A program made the translations under genes and the position numbers. Positions 36,336 through 44,305 of a stretch of DNA of 64,000 nt are shown piece by piece; the first letter of the stretch is position 1; the number at the start of each line of letters is the position of its first letter. Below the pieces are notes generated by a model, which was not told the DNA's origin, did not search any database, and saw only the letters and a program-made list of their open reading frames with translations. Origin of the DNA: Pedobacter ginsengisoli (GTDB lineage Bacteria > Bacteroidota > Bacteroidia > Sphingobacteriales > Sphingobacteriaceae); the NCBI RefSeq assembly GCF_002736205.1, contig NZ_CP024091.1:4523555-4587554 (forward strand), given 5' to 3'.

Positions 36336-36824
36336 ATGAATTCTAAACTGGATAAACCGAATCACTTCCTCAACCCTGAAATCAAAATCCCTTCTCAGGC
36401 TAGTTGTGCGCCGATCTTCAATAAGATCTTTCAAGAGGGATGTAGCTTCAATGATTTTGAACGCTACATCAAATCTAAGGCTGTTTCTGATGTTCAAATG
36501 AGCCATCCGCAGTTTACAAGTGTGATCCAATACAACCTTAAAAAGGATATATGGGGAATCAAAGAAGGTGTCATGATCTCTAAAGGAGGAAACGCCGACT
36601 TGGACGTTGTTATAACATATGTGATTCGTGACGCGAATGAATGGACGCACCTTGTAAACTTCTTCGAAGACAAATTCAATGCTGTGGAGATTGAGAACAA
36701 GCCTGGCCACAGAATCTACCAATACAGGATTTACCTCGAAGGTAACGACACAAGGCAGATACTATTCCACGTACTAAGGGACTCACCACAATCATCAAGA
36801 ATGTCATTAATGCTCAAATTCTAA
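36336..36824 (+). CDS. Unrecognised island protein downstream of structured region
   Basis: 162 residues. The start at 36336 lies 5 nt after the closing arm of the candidate RNA, so the structured region would be its 5' leader. The N-terminus is Pro/Asn-rich, the middle helical (IFNKIFQEGCSFNDFERYIK), and the second half beta-rich (HRIYQYRIYLEGNDTRQILF). No family is recognised. Length and layout resemble the two preceding genes (228 and 166 residues), raising the possibility of a distant common fold, which I cannot confirm. Confidence 0.65.
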   Translation: MNSKLDKPNHFLNPEIKIPSQASCAPIFNKIFQEGCSFNDFERYIKSKAVSDVQMSHPQFTSVIQYNLKKDIWGIKEGVMISKGGNADLDVVITYVIRDANEWTHLVNFFEDKFNAVEIENKPGHRIYQYRIYLEGNDTRQILFHVLRDSPQSSRMSLMLKF

Positions 36825-36840
36825 TCTAACAATATATAAA

Positions 36841-37602
36841 ATGAACAAATCACTATTAACGCTCTCAGCGGTATGCCTGCTGATCGTAGCCTCATGCTCT
36901 AAATCCAAGAACGACCCTGAGCCAGACAAAGAACAAACCTGTAAGGTTAAACTGGTGGAACACACCTACACAAGTGGTAACGGAAACAAAACTGATAAGT
37001 ACTACTACAGTTATGATGGAGAAGGCAGAATAACTCGTGTTGACTATGGTAAGGAGCAATCCAATGAGGTTGAAACCTTCACCTACACAGCGAATAAAGT
37101 AACATGGAAAGGTGTTGATGGAGATGTAGAGGTGTACAACCTCGATGCCAATGGAAGGATTACAACTGTTGTACAAGGTGATGACATCTTGAAATTCAAG
37201 TATAACACTGATGGTCAACTAATCGAGGTTGGAACTGGTGATGACATTGAAACCTTCACCTATTTAAACGGTAACCTAGTTACCTCTTCTTATGATGCAA
37301 AGATATGGATGAGTTTAAGTTACGGTGGTAATGAGGTGAAGAACTCGATTGTTTACGCTTGGGTATTTGGTGAACTGTTAGACTATGATGAGATTGGTTA
37401 TCGTGTTGCACCATTCATTGGTAAGCTATCTAAAAACCTACCAAGCAAGATTATTTATGAGCCAGGAGCAGATCAGACAACAGCGAATCTTACCTATACA
37501 AGTGATGCTTCGGGTAAGTTAACATCAGTTAAGATGGTATCATCAAGTGGGACATCCGATAGCTTTACATCAGAGTATAAGTTTACCTATGAGTGTAAAT
37601 AG
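36841..37602 (+). CDS. Lipoprotein with YD/RHS-like repeats
   Basis: 253 residues. The signal ends in VASC, a lipobox, followed by a charged linker (KNDPEPDKEQTCK). The body has repeated short beta hairpins of the type YSYDGEGRITRVDYGKE, YNLDANGRITTVVQGDD and FKYNTDGQLIEVGTGDD, i.e. YD-like repeats of the RHS/DUF4595 kind common in Bacteroidota lipoproteins. It starts 17 nt after the previous gene. Its role in the island is unclear; it may modify the host cell surface. Confidence 0.78.
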   Translation: MNKSLLTLSAVCLLIVASCSKSKNDPEPDKEQTCKVKLVEHTYTSGNGNKTDKYYYSYDGEGRITRVDYGKEQSNEVETFTYTANKVTWKGVDGDVEVYNLDANGRITTVVQGDDILKFKYNTDGQLIEVGTGDDIETFTYLNGNLVTSSYDAKIWMSLSYGGNEVKNSIVYAWVFGELLDYDEIGYRVAPFIGKLSKNLPSKIIYEPGADQTTANLTYTSDASGKLTSVKMVSSSGTSDSFTSEYKFTYECK

Positions 37603-37648
37603 GTTACTGAGTTAGAAATTGAAAAGAGTTACAGAGATGTAGCTCTTT

Positions 37649-38119
37649 TTGTTTAACTTCAAGCTTATGCTGAGATCTCCCACGCTCCTTCTTTTGCTAT
37701 GTCTGATGGTAATGCTACCAAGCTGCAATCTTGGGGTATGCTTCTGGAATAAGGGCTACTCTCCAGTTGATTCAGAACCTGCGGAGGACGAAATGATTGG
37801 AGTTTATTATTTAACAGAGCAATCTATAGCAGACTTGAACGGTGATAGCCTGAAACGTACAAAGCTTGAATTGAAAGGTGAACACCAATACCTTCTGACA
37901 GATGGGCCATCTGAAATCATGAACGAGCATAGTAAAAATGGGACGTTTATAAAGGCAGGACGATGGTATACAGATTGCGCAGAGTCATATGGCTGCATGA
38001 TTGAATTGGAAGGGATTTGCGTAGTAACACTATGCAAAAAGGATGAAAAAATCTCAATTCCTATAAGTATCGGTGATCCTGATCAATGCGAGGGGGTTGT
38101 GTTTGAGAAGAGCAAATAG
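37649..38119 (+). CDS. Small lipoprotein of unknown function
   Basis: 156 residues; an ATG seven codons in (37667, MLRSPTLLL) may be the real start because it sits directly before the hydrophobic signal. The lipobox is MLPSC before NLGVCF. The remainder is beta-rich with several Cys (TDCAESYGCMIELEGICVVT) that could form disulfides in the periplasm. No family is recognised. It lies 46 nt after the YD-repeat lipoprotein and may share its transcript. Confidence 0.65.
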   Translation: MFNFKLMLRSPTLLLLLCLMVMLPSCNLGVCFWNKGYSPVDSEPAEDEMIGVYYLTEQSIADLNGDSLKRTKLELKGEHQYLLTDGPSEIMNEHSKNGTFIKAGRWYTDCAESYGCMIELEGICVVTLCKKDEKISIPISIGDPDQCEGVVFEKSK

Positions 38120-38792
38120 GAACGGCATTCCTATTCTCAGGCTTCGCTCAAAAGAGGGGGCTTAACTGAGGCGAAGCCTAAGTCCAGTCATTTGTTTACA
38201 AGGTGAACATTGGTACAGAACAGCTCACATATGCAACTGCGGACTATTCGTGCTATCATAAGCCTGTAGGTTCTGGACAAAGCAAGACGCAGGAACATAC
38301 GTATGAGCCGCTACTATGCTGGCCATAAAATGGTTCCAGATGTCGTTTCGTTTGATAAGCTTTTACAAGCACATCTGCACTCAACTGCCCCAAAGCACTC
38401 AGCTAGGCTTAGCAGCCTGGCTTAAGCTACCCACATGCAATCTGTCATCATTTTTGGCTATCAGCAAGCGGCGCAGCTCATGAACCACTCCTTATATCTT
38501 TGTTAGCAACTCACTAAAGTTTCATCCCTAACAAATCTATTCGCGGTTCTCAGTGTGGCTCACCTGCGGGTCGTTCAGTCTGCACAACTGTCACACCATT
38601 TGATAATCCTGCGCACCATCCCTTGCTTTCAAATACTTTGCCAGTTGCTTGTGTCGAGACATAGTCAACTGCCGCGCTTTGCGCTCTTCCAGTTGACACC
38701 TTCACTCCATTCGCAGACGGTGAGCAACATCATTTGCAATTATGAAAAGAAAGTGCTAGTTTGGTGTCCGTTAACCTCTTAAACTTAAAAAT
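38120..38792. other. Long non-coding stretch before the TIR gene
   Basis: No convincing gene in 673 bp. It starts with a hairpin AGGCTTCGC/GCGAAGCCT (38139-38179). A G+C-rich central part differs from the surrounding island. TTTGTTAG (38500 area) and CTAACAAA (38528 area) form an inverted repeat of the kind seen at integron cassette ends, but the rest of an attC cannot be fitted. A 40-codon open frame at 38303-38425 (MSRYYAGHKMVPDVV) is the only sizeable ATG frame. Its base composition resembles the TIR gene, so the tract may have arrived with it. Confidence 0.5.
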
Positions 38793-39488
38793 ATGTCGAG
38801 ATGTACAGCACCAAGATATGGTCATCGCACAGCAAGCGGGGCAGCAGCATGCCCTGCATGTAGTAGTCGTAGCTATCGTAGCTACAATTCGTACCCGTCC
38901 TATTCCACGCCCTATTCCTCGCCAGTGAGCAGTGCAAGCAGCCGTAGTAGTGGTGGCGGAAGCAGCCGAAGCATAAAGCCGCGCTGGTCGCGAGCAGGTT
39001 CTTCAGTGTATTACACGCCCACCGAAGTGCAGACGCTCACGCCAATCCGCCGCACAGTTGAAGAGAGAGCGGTGCAACCTGATCTTCGGGATGTCTTTCT
39101 TTGTCACGCTTGGGATGATAGGCAGGGCGCCGCTAAGGAGCTGCACGATTTGCTTGTGTCGCATGGGGTCTCCGTTTGGTTCAGCGAGAAAGATGTCGGA
39201 CTCGGTGTTCCATTGATGCGCGCCATCGACAAGGGATTAGCGAATTCGCGAATCGGGCTTGTGTTGGTAACTCCTGCACTACTTCGCCGTCTCCCACAGG
39301 AGGGCATTGCCGACAAAGAGCTTTCAGCATTGCTTGCGCGTGATCAGCTGGTTCCCATCGTGCACAACACGACCTATGAAGCCCTACGTGAAGTCAGCCC
39401 TCTACTCGGGTCACGAAGAGGCTTAAGCACTGCAGAAGAACCAATGGCAGAACTCGCGGCCAAGCTCGCCGAGCTAGTCCAAGTCTAA
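38793..39488 (+). CDS. TIR-domain protein with N-terminal Cys/His cluster
   Basis: 231 residues. Cys4, His11, Cys20 and Cys23 (CTAPRYGH, CPAC) could bind zinc. A Ser/Tyr-rich linker (residues 24-75) leads to a TIR domain at about 98-225: DVFLCHAWDDRQGAAKELHD (box 1-like), VSVWFSEKDVGLGVPLMRAI (BB-loop region), IGLVLVTPALL, and DKELSALL, where Glu176 fits the catalytic glutamate of NAD-cleaving TIRs. Bacterial TIRs usually degrade NAD+ or make cyclic ADP-ribose signals in anti-phage defence; this role is inferred. The gene is visibly richer in G+C than its neighbours, indicating recent transfer from a different lineage. Confidence 0.85.
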   Translation: MSRCTAPRYGHRTASGAAACPACSSRSYRSYNSYPSYSTPYSSPVSSASSRSSGGGSSRSIKPRWSRAGSSVYYTPTEVQTLTPIRRTVEERAVQPDLRDVFLCHAWDDRQGAAKELHDLLVSHGVSVWFSEKDVGLGVPLMRAIDKGLANSRIGLVLVTPALLRRLPQEGIADKELSALLARDQLVPIVHNTTYEALREVSPLLGSRRGLSTAEEPMAELAAKLAELVQV

Positions 39489-39651
39489 AAAATTTAATAG
39501 ACAGGAGTCCTTCAAAGCTTCTAGAAGGCTGTAGCTTCGGTATGAAGTGACATGAATGCTGACCTAATTAACTTCACTCCATGAGTAGGTGGTGAGCTAG
39601 GATATGCATTACAAACTTGACAAAGTTAGATTTTTAAATTAGCTTTAATGA

Positions 39652-40110
39652 ATGATTGACCTTTCCAAAATGACTACTTATGAAGCCTTGTCGCTCGTAT
39701 TTACATTCCTTGCCTTTGCAGTTAGCGTGGTTGCGATATTCATGGCAGGTAGGGCCTCGGTAATAAATAAAAATATGTTCAAGCGTCAAGGGATAATCGA
39801 TCTTCATATGGCTTGGCAAAACGTCAACGATGTTGACCCAGTCGCTTTGATAGGACCAGACGTCGTCAAGGCGGTGAACGCGTTAGCTTTGACTGCTTCT
39901 CTGTGGAATCACGATGTGATAGAGAAAAGTATCCTATACCAAACATACTGGACACCTTATCGAGATATCTATGATAAACTGGTCAGTCTGGATTCGCTCG
40001 TTCCTGGCCTGAACAAGTCATGTAGGAGTTTGATAACAAGCGAAATACGCAAAGCGTATAGAGATATGAGTGATACTGACCTTGCAACTGTGACACAAAC
40101 GATAATATAA
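39652..40110 (+). CDS. Single-pass membrane protein of unknown function
   Basis: 152 residues. One N-terminal transmembrane helix (ALSLVFTFLAFAVSVVAIFM) is followed by a soluble helical domain (KRQGIIDLHMAWQNVND, IRKAYRDMSDTDLATVTQTI). No family is recognised with certainty; N-terminally anchored helical proteins of this size occur in defence islands. The next gene starts 2 nt after its stop (TAATATG), so translation is coupled. It lies 163 bp downstream of the TIR gene and is much poorer in G+C, so it may not share the TIR's origin. Confidence 0.72.
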   Translation: MIDLSKMTTYEALSLVFTFLAFAVSVVAIFMAGRASVINKNMFKRQGIIDLHMAWQNVNDVDPVALIGPDVVKAVNALALTASLWNHDVIEKSILYQTYWTPYRDIYDKLVSLDSLVPGLNKSCRSLITSEIRKAYRDMSDTDLATVTQTII

Positions 40111-40111
40111 T

Positions 40112-40309
40112 ATGACTGAACATGAAGTGCTGACGAAGATCAGAGAAGCTAAGAAGGCTTTAGAAGAATATAATTCCAACCTTGCCGCAAATAAGGGGTG
40201 GTGGTATACTGACATACAAAAAGAGTTGCCTGATTTAATTCAAAAGAGTCACGTACTGAATGCCTCTGGTTCGGTTTGTACCTGCTGTAATGGTTCAGGG
40301 CGGCGATAA
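40112..40309 (+). CDS. Small protein with C-terminal Cys-rich motif
   Basis: 65 residues. The N-terminal helix is charged (REAKKALEEYNSNLAANKGW); the C-terminus is CTCCNGSGRR, a single CxCCxGxG half-motif reminiscent of DnaJ-type zinc repeats, though one copy cannot form a complete site. It starts immediately after the membrane protein, and its stop is 59 nt before the DUF2971 gene. The tight spacing argues for a three-gene unit. Function is unknown. Confidence 0.6.
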   Translation: MTEHEVLTKIREAKKALEEYNSNLAANKGWWYTDIQKELPDLIQKSHVLNASGSVCTCCNGSGRR

Positions 40310-40368
40310 AGATGCTATTGTCGATCGGTTGATCTGCTCTTCTCCCCACGGAATTATTATATTTACAT

Positions 40369-41133
40369 ATGGACTACCTCTATCACTACACATCAATAGA
40401 AAGCCTTGCTCTCATTTTAAAAAGGAGGACAATCCGATTTACGTCTTTGGATAATGTCGACGACATGGACGAGGGCTTGGCTAATGACGTTGATGGTTAT
40501 GGTCAATTCGTATTCGTTAGCTGCTGGACTAAGAATGCAAAAGAAAGTATCCCACAATGGAATATGTACGGCAAGGACATGGGAGGGGTCCGTATCGCTC
40601 TCCCCAAGTATCCTTTTTTACATTACTCGTTTCTTGGAAACCCTAAACGCATCGAAAGCTATCCATTTCAAGACTCATTGATATTAAAGGATGGTTATAT
40701 TGACGATGCATCTGAGTTCCCTTGGGGGGAGAGATATTTGATTGATGTCGAATACTTACATTCAAGCATTATACAAACACCAGTTATAGTCGAAAAGATA
40801 GATGAGCATAACAAGATTACCCATCTTGGTAGACTAGGGAAGTTTAAAGACGATTGTTGGGCGTTTCAGGAAGAGGTTCGGTATCGCATCATTTTACATC
40901 CCACTGGAGGAGTGAAGCCAGACGGGAACGGAAAATATAGGACTTCAATTGAAATGAAACAAAAGTTCATTGATGTTCCAATTCGAGATGATGCCTTCGA
41001 AGGTATGCAAATACTACTAGGACCCAAGCATACCGAAAGTAATCTAGTCATCCTTAATGCACTTCTTGATACTTACAATCCAAAAGTCCAACGCGATGTT
41101 GTTAGCTCTCTTAGAATCAGAAACAAGATATAG
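40369..41133 (+). CDS. DUF2971-family protein
   Basis: 254 residues, soluble. The N-terminus LYHYTSIESLALILKRRTIR followed by FTSLDNVDDMDE is the DUF2971 signature, with FVSCWTKNAKESIPQWNMYG next and FQEEVRYRIIL in the second half. DUF2971 proteins are frequent in defence islands. The HYTS...L..I opening resembles ADP-ribosyltransferase-like folds such as DarT, which suggests, but does not show, a modifying enzyme. With the upstream membrane and Cys-motif proteins it forms a candidate effector operon inside the island. Confidence 0.78.
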   Translation: MDYLYHYTSIESLALILKRRTIRFTSLDNVDDMDEGLANDVDGYGQFVFVSCWTKNAKESIPQWNMYGKDMGGVRIALPKYPFLHYSFLGNPKRIESYPFQDSLILKDGYIDDASEFPWGERYLIDVEYLHSSIIQTPVIVEKIDEHNKITHLGRLGKFKDDCWAFQEEVRYRIILHPTGGVKPDGNGKYRTSIEMKQKFIDVPIRDDAFEGMQILLGPKHTESNLVILNALLDTYNPKVQRDVVSSLRIRNKI

Positions 41134-41592
41134 GAATGATATCGCTTGGTGTCGCTATGCAATTCTTGTTCCGAGTTACAAACAACAACCGAGCCTTACA
41201 GTTTGATTTCTATTCAACCTTATAAGACTACGTTCAGTATAAAACGTGGATATTGAACTGGCGAGTGTATTAATCATTACACAAAGTTAAGCTTGTCCAA
41301 TCGACACGTTGAAAGAAGTTCCGGCATAAACCCACAACAGCAGGCGCACAGCCCATTTATTCCGTTGCCTCTTTACTTAGTCTCTTGGAAAGCCTGGTTT
41401 GGGTGCTATAATTAATACCAGACCAATGACACAAAGCATTTTGAACAGACAAGAGACCGCTATTGATGATTCTTATAGTGACTATGTTGATACTACTTGA
41501 TATCTCTTAAGCAGATACGTAACTTAGAATCAAATTAACAGATTTATTAACAAGGTTACCTACTATTTTATATAAGCCTTTAGCAACTGTTG
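41134..41592. other. Non-coding tract at the right end of the island
   Basis: About 460 bp with no plausible gene in either strand. A few weak inverted repeats are seen, none with a T-run. It runs into the right arm-type repeats. Confidence 0.5.
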
Positions 41593-41613
41593 GCGACAAC
41601 GAAACCGACAACC
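41593..41613. repeat. Right arm-type repeats
   Basis: GCGACAACG (41593-41601) and CCGACAACC (41605-41613), in the same orientation as the left pair at 28599-28618, with the last bases exchanged. They lie 68 bp inside the right attachment core. Confidence 0.65.
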
Positions 41614-41652
41614 AAGCTATATAAGTGATGACTGGAGTCTAAAAAAGTGCCA

Positions 41653-41718
41653 GTAGTTCAACGGATAGATAGAAACTACTTAAACTTTAGATATGAGTTC
41701 GATTCTCGTCGGGACCAC
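41653..41718 (+). repeat. Right attachment site inside a tRNA-Arg-like pseudo-tRNA
   Basis: 41681-41718 repeats the left core exactly. Unusually, similarity continues upstream: TAGTTCAACGGATAGA (D-arm region) is also present, then diverges in the anticodon stem (GAAACTACTTAA against GAAGTTTCCTAA). The 5' acceptor strand (about GTGCCAG) no longer pairs with CGGGACC, so it cannot be a working tRNA. It is the element-carried mimic, or a scar of an earlier integration. Confidence 0.85.
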
Positions 41719-41737
41719 AAATAACTCCAACACGGTT

Positions 41738-41783
41738 TAAAAGGTTGTGAATTTAATGTTCATAGCCTTTTTCTTTTAGGAAC
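41738..41783. terminator. Terminator-like hairpin outside right border
   Basis: AAAAGG pairs with CCTTTT across a 28-nt A+T-rich loop, followed by CTTTT. It is the likely original downstream sequence of the tRNA gene. Confidence 0.5.
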
Positions 41784-41833
41784 CTGCCAAAAGTATCTAA
41801 TAACGTAATTATACGTCGCGCATCAACTTTGCT

Positions 41834-42946
41834 TTAGCCCTTCAGAATTTGGATAAGGTCGTCGTTGATGTAATATACTTCTTTTCCATCCTTGGCTGGG
41901 CTCAAGACCTTTGCGGCAACGAGTTCGCCGAAGTATTTAGTCAGCGTAGTTCTTGAGGTAATGCCCAATAATTCTCCTATGAATTTTGGCTTGATGTAGG
42001 GTTGGCTGAAGACCGCCTCATTGACCTCTTTGTTGTACCATTTAATGGTTGTCTTGCCATGGGCAAGTGTCGCCTCAATTTGGTTGAGAATACTTGTGAT
42101 TAATTGATTGGTCAGCTCTGCTGTTTTCTCTACAGCATCTAACATGTACATCACCCATGGCTTCCATGCACCACGCTGGGTAACCCCGCTCAGATGGTGG
42201 TAATAGTCGTCCTTGTTGATCATGATGTATTTGGAAAGATAGAGTACTGGTTGTCCTAATAGGCCTTTGTTCACAAGGTATAAAAGGTTCAAAATCCTAC
42301 CGGTTCTTCCGTTTCCGTCTGAAAATGGGTGTATGGCTTCAAACTGATAATGGGCAATGCACATTTTGATCAGAGGGTCGGTAGGGTATTTCTTATCGTC
42401 ATTTAGGTACTCGATCAGATTTTCCATCTTGGCTTCTATGATGCCCGCCCCTCTTGGAGGAGTATATATTACCTCGCCCGATCTGAATTCGCTTTGCCCT
42501 CGTCTAATCACCGTAAGGGTCTGTGGTGGCCTTATTCCAGCTGTAGAGTTCTTAATCTGTCTAAAGGTGCTAATGATACTATCCATGTCCATCTTCCCTT
42601 TTTCTTGGGTGATGTTATATCCTTCCCATAATGCCTCCCGATAGCGTAGTACCTCCTTTGTAGCTGGTTTTATATTTTCTTCCCGAATTGTTTCTGACAC
42701 CGCCTTGTAAAGTTCATCTTCGGTGGTAAATATGTTCTCGATTGCTGTAGAGGTTTGTGCTTCTTGAAGTGCAATGGTATTGATGAGCATGGTAGGGTTT
42801 GGAAGCCTATGGATACTGGAATTTGTAGTCGCCAAAGCACGGGAAGCAGTGACGAGTTTCTTCATCACTTCAACATCTTCTTCCATATTTTTAAGTGGAG
42901 GTAGAAATGGAAGATCGTTGAAAGGCTGTGTTCTATCGTATGGCAT
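41834..42946 (-). CDS. Fic-family protein (predicted AMPylator) with inhibitory motif
   Basis: 370 residues. The FIC active-site motif HPFSDGNGRTGR at 206-217 is complete (catalytic His206). The N-terminal helix carries STAIEN (Ser66-Glu70-Asn71), matching the autoinhibitory S/TxxxE[G/N] motif, so this is a class II Fic with built-in inhibition. A C-terminal winged-helix-like domain (FIGELLGITSRTTLTKYFGE) probably binds DNA, pointing to autoregulation. It lies outside the island's right border and is transcribed towards it. The target of AMP transfer is unknown. Confidence 0.9.
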   Translation of the reverse strand: MPYDRTQPFNDLPFLPPLKNMEEDVEVMKKLVTASRALATTNSSIHRLPNPTMLINTIALQEAQTSTAIENIFTTEDELYKAVSETIREENIKPATKEVLRYREALWEGYNITQEKGKMDMDSIISTFRQIKNSTAGIRPPQTLTVIRRGQSEFRSGEVIYTPPRGAGIIEAKMENLIEYLNDDKKYPTDPLIKMCIAHYQFEAIHPFSDGNGRTGRILNLLYLVNKGLLGQPVLYLSKYIMINKDDYYHHLSGVTQRGAWKPWVMYMLDAVEKTAELTNQLITSILNQIEATLAHGKTTIKWYNKEVNEAVFSQPYIKPKFIGELLGITSRTTLTKYFGELVAAKVLSPAKDGKEVYYINDDLIQILKG

Positions 42947-42980
42947 ATGTTCAGTTTTTCGATGATATTGAAGTTATAAA

Positions 42981-43052
42981 CAAATATACACATAGTGGTT
43001 GGACATATAAGCACAACGTGTTCAGTTTTTCAAAAAAAATGAACACGTTGTG
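42981..43052 (-). promoter_or_regulatory. Fic promoter region with perfect 13-bp inverted repeat
   Basis: TATATTTG on the minus strand (42981-42988) matches the -7 box. Upstream is a perfect palindrome, CACAACGTGTTCA (43012-43024) and TGAACACGTTGTG (43040-43052), separated by 15 A/T-rich bases. Repeated TGGACATA motifs lie at about 43000, 43069 and 43111. The layout suggests operator sites, plausibly bound by the Fic protein's own winged helix. Confidence 0.6.
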
Positions 43053-43981
43053 AAAAAGAATAAGTAAGTGGACATAAAACCATCATCTGTTCATTTATTT
43101 CATAAAACTGGACATATAGATACGAGCGGTTTAAAACATACTGCAATACTAAAAAAGTTTGAAATCCATCTCGTCGAGATATTTAAAATCCTCCTTCATG
43201 ACCTAGAATGTCAATAATTACCTGTAAATCTTCCAAAAAAGAGTTTGAAATTGGTGTCTTTGAGACCACTTACTTTGCCAGTAGTTATACATAACTGCTG
43301 GCTTTTTTGCCTCAAGAGGCTAGAAAAAGGGCGAGTAAATTTGAAGATGATTGGTCTTCAAATGATTTAATTTGAGCTTTGAGGTCAATCTTTTAGCTTC
43401 ATCAAAATACGTTGTTCAGAGCTCAAGAAATTTAATTTCTGTATAGATAAAAATTATTTTAAAATACCTTTTTGACAGATTTCTTTGATGCTGTACGAAT
43501 TGTTTGGTTTTTGTGTAACCAGTGTTCGACTCACGACATCAACGTTACCTCATTTACCCGCCGAGGGGAAATGAGAACCATTGTATAGGAATATGTAAGT
43601 AAATGACTTTAATTTATGTACTAATCCCAGAATAATGATAAATCACAAAGAGAATAGATGAGCAATGCTCAACTGAGGTATGAGAAAGACATGAAATCAA
43701 GTTCAGACCATTGAAGGTACTATTTGAGGCACACAGACATGGAATAGTAATCCTGAGCTGAACAACTCAACAATTAAAAAGATAAAAATTGAAGAGGCAG
43801 AGCAAACTAAATTTAATCATACGTTTTAACCACTTTTTCTTGTCCGAAAAAGATGAACACTATTTAAGCCAAGGCTAAGTCCAGAGAGGTGAGTTTCGTT
43901 ACTCTCTCAAAAGAAAATGAGCTTTCTGTAAATTAAACGATATTTATACTGAAACCAATTTCAATAGTAACATAAATAAGG
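43053..43981. other. Long non-coding accessory tract
   Basis: About 930 bp without a credible gene. It includes an ATCTCG/CGAGAT palindrome near 43170, a terminator-like hairpin GCCAGTAGTTAT/ATAACTGCTGGC with T6 at 43274-43305, a hairpin TTTGAAGA/TCTTCAAA near 43339-43361, and a stem CTCATTT...AAATGAG around 43552-43578. These look like relics of gene junctions after gene loss. Confidence 0.45.
43274..43305. terminator. Terminator-like hairpin
   Basis: 12-bp stem (one mismatch) GCCAGTAGTTAT/ATAACTGCTGGC followed by TTTTTTG. No gene is left directly upstream. Confidence 0.65.
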
Positions 43982-44183
43982 ATGTCACATATACTTCGTT
44001 ACGAGATTTTAGAATCATTACCAGCTTATGGGCCGATGTATATTTCTGTTAGTGAAAATAATGAAGCGTATTAATGGCACTTTGGTCTCAGCTAAAAAAG
44101 GATATCAACCTATATTTTCTGATTGGAATGGACTTGGTTTCGGAGCATCTGCGGGTAGCGGAAAAATTGGTGTTTCCGTATGA
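43982..44183 (+). pseudogene. Short degenerate coding remnants
   Basis: An ATG at 43982 opens MSHILRYEILESLPAYGPMY and ISVSENNEAY before stopping at about 44073. Overlapping it, another frame (44061-44183) reads MKRINGTLVSAKKGYQPIFS with a Gly-rich end GFGASAGSGKIGVSV. Both look protein-like but are far too short and are in different frames. I interpret them as the 5' stub of one gene and the 3' stub of another, joined by deletion. No certain family. Confidence 0.35.
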
Positions 44184-44305
44184 GGATCACAAGCATGTAC
44201 ATTTGTTTCAATCTACTACTTTAATTGGCTCACCAATATATATTGGACCGACGCCAAGCCACCTTACAAATAATTACATTAATAGCTACGGACAACATTA
44301 GAATT

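Larger units (their letters stand above)
28473..41718 (+). mobile_element. Integrative island in tRNA-Arg(CCT), about 13.2 kb
   Basis: Bounded by exact 38-bp direct repeats, with a tyrosine recombinase immediately inside the left end and CGACAAC-type repeats inside both ends. Contents are an SF2-like helicase, many genes without recognisable families, lipoproteins, a TIR gene and a DUF2971 gene. No relaxase, type IV secretion, capsid, portal or terminase gene is visible. It therefore looks like a non-self-transmissible, mobilisable or phage-satellite-like genomic island carrying probable defence cargo. Its insertion leaves an intact tRNA on the left. Confidence 0.88.

Noticed and set aside
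38303..38425. 40-codon ORF in the G+C-rich tract
   Set aside because: Too short and without recognisable homology; mentioned only as part of the non-coding stretch.
38500..38792. Integron attC site
   Set aside because: Only one CTAACAAA-like element fits; the central L-boxes and a proper GTTRRRY partner were not found.
28473..41718. Prophage
   Set aside because: No capsid, portal, terminase, tail or lysis gene could be recognised; the genes seen fit an island or satellite better.
41649..41718. Second functional tRNA gene
   Set aside because: The 5' acceptor strand and anticodon stem do not pair properly; it is an attachment-site copy.
44074..44301. 75-codon plus-strand ORF
   Set aside because: It overlaps better-looking fragments in other frames and has no family resemblance.
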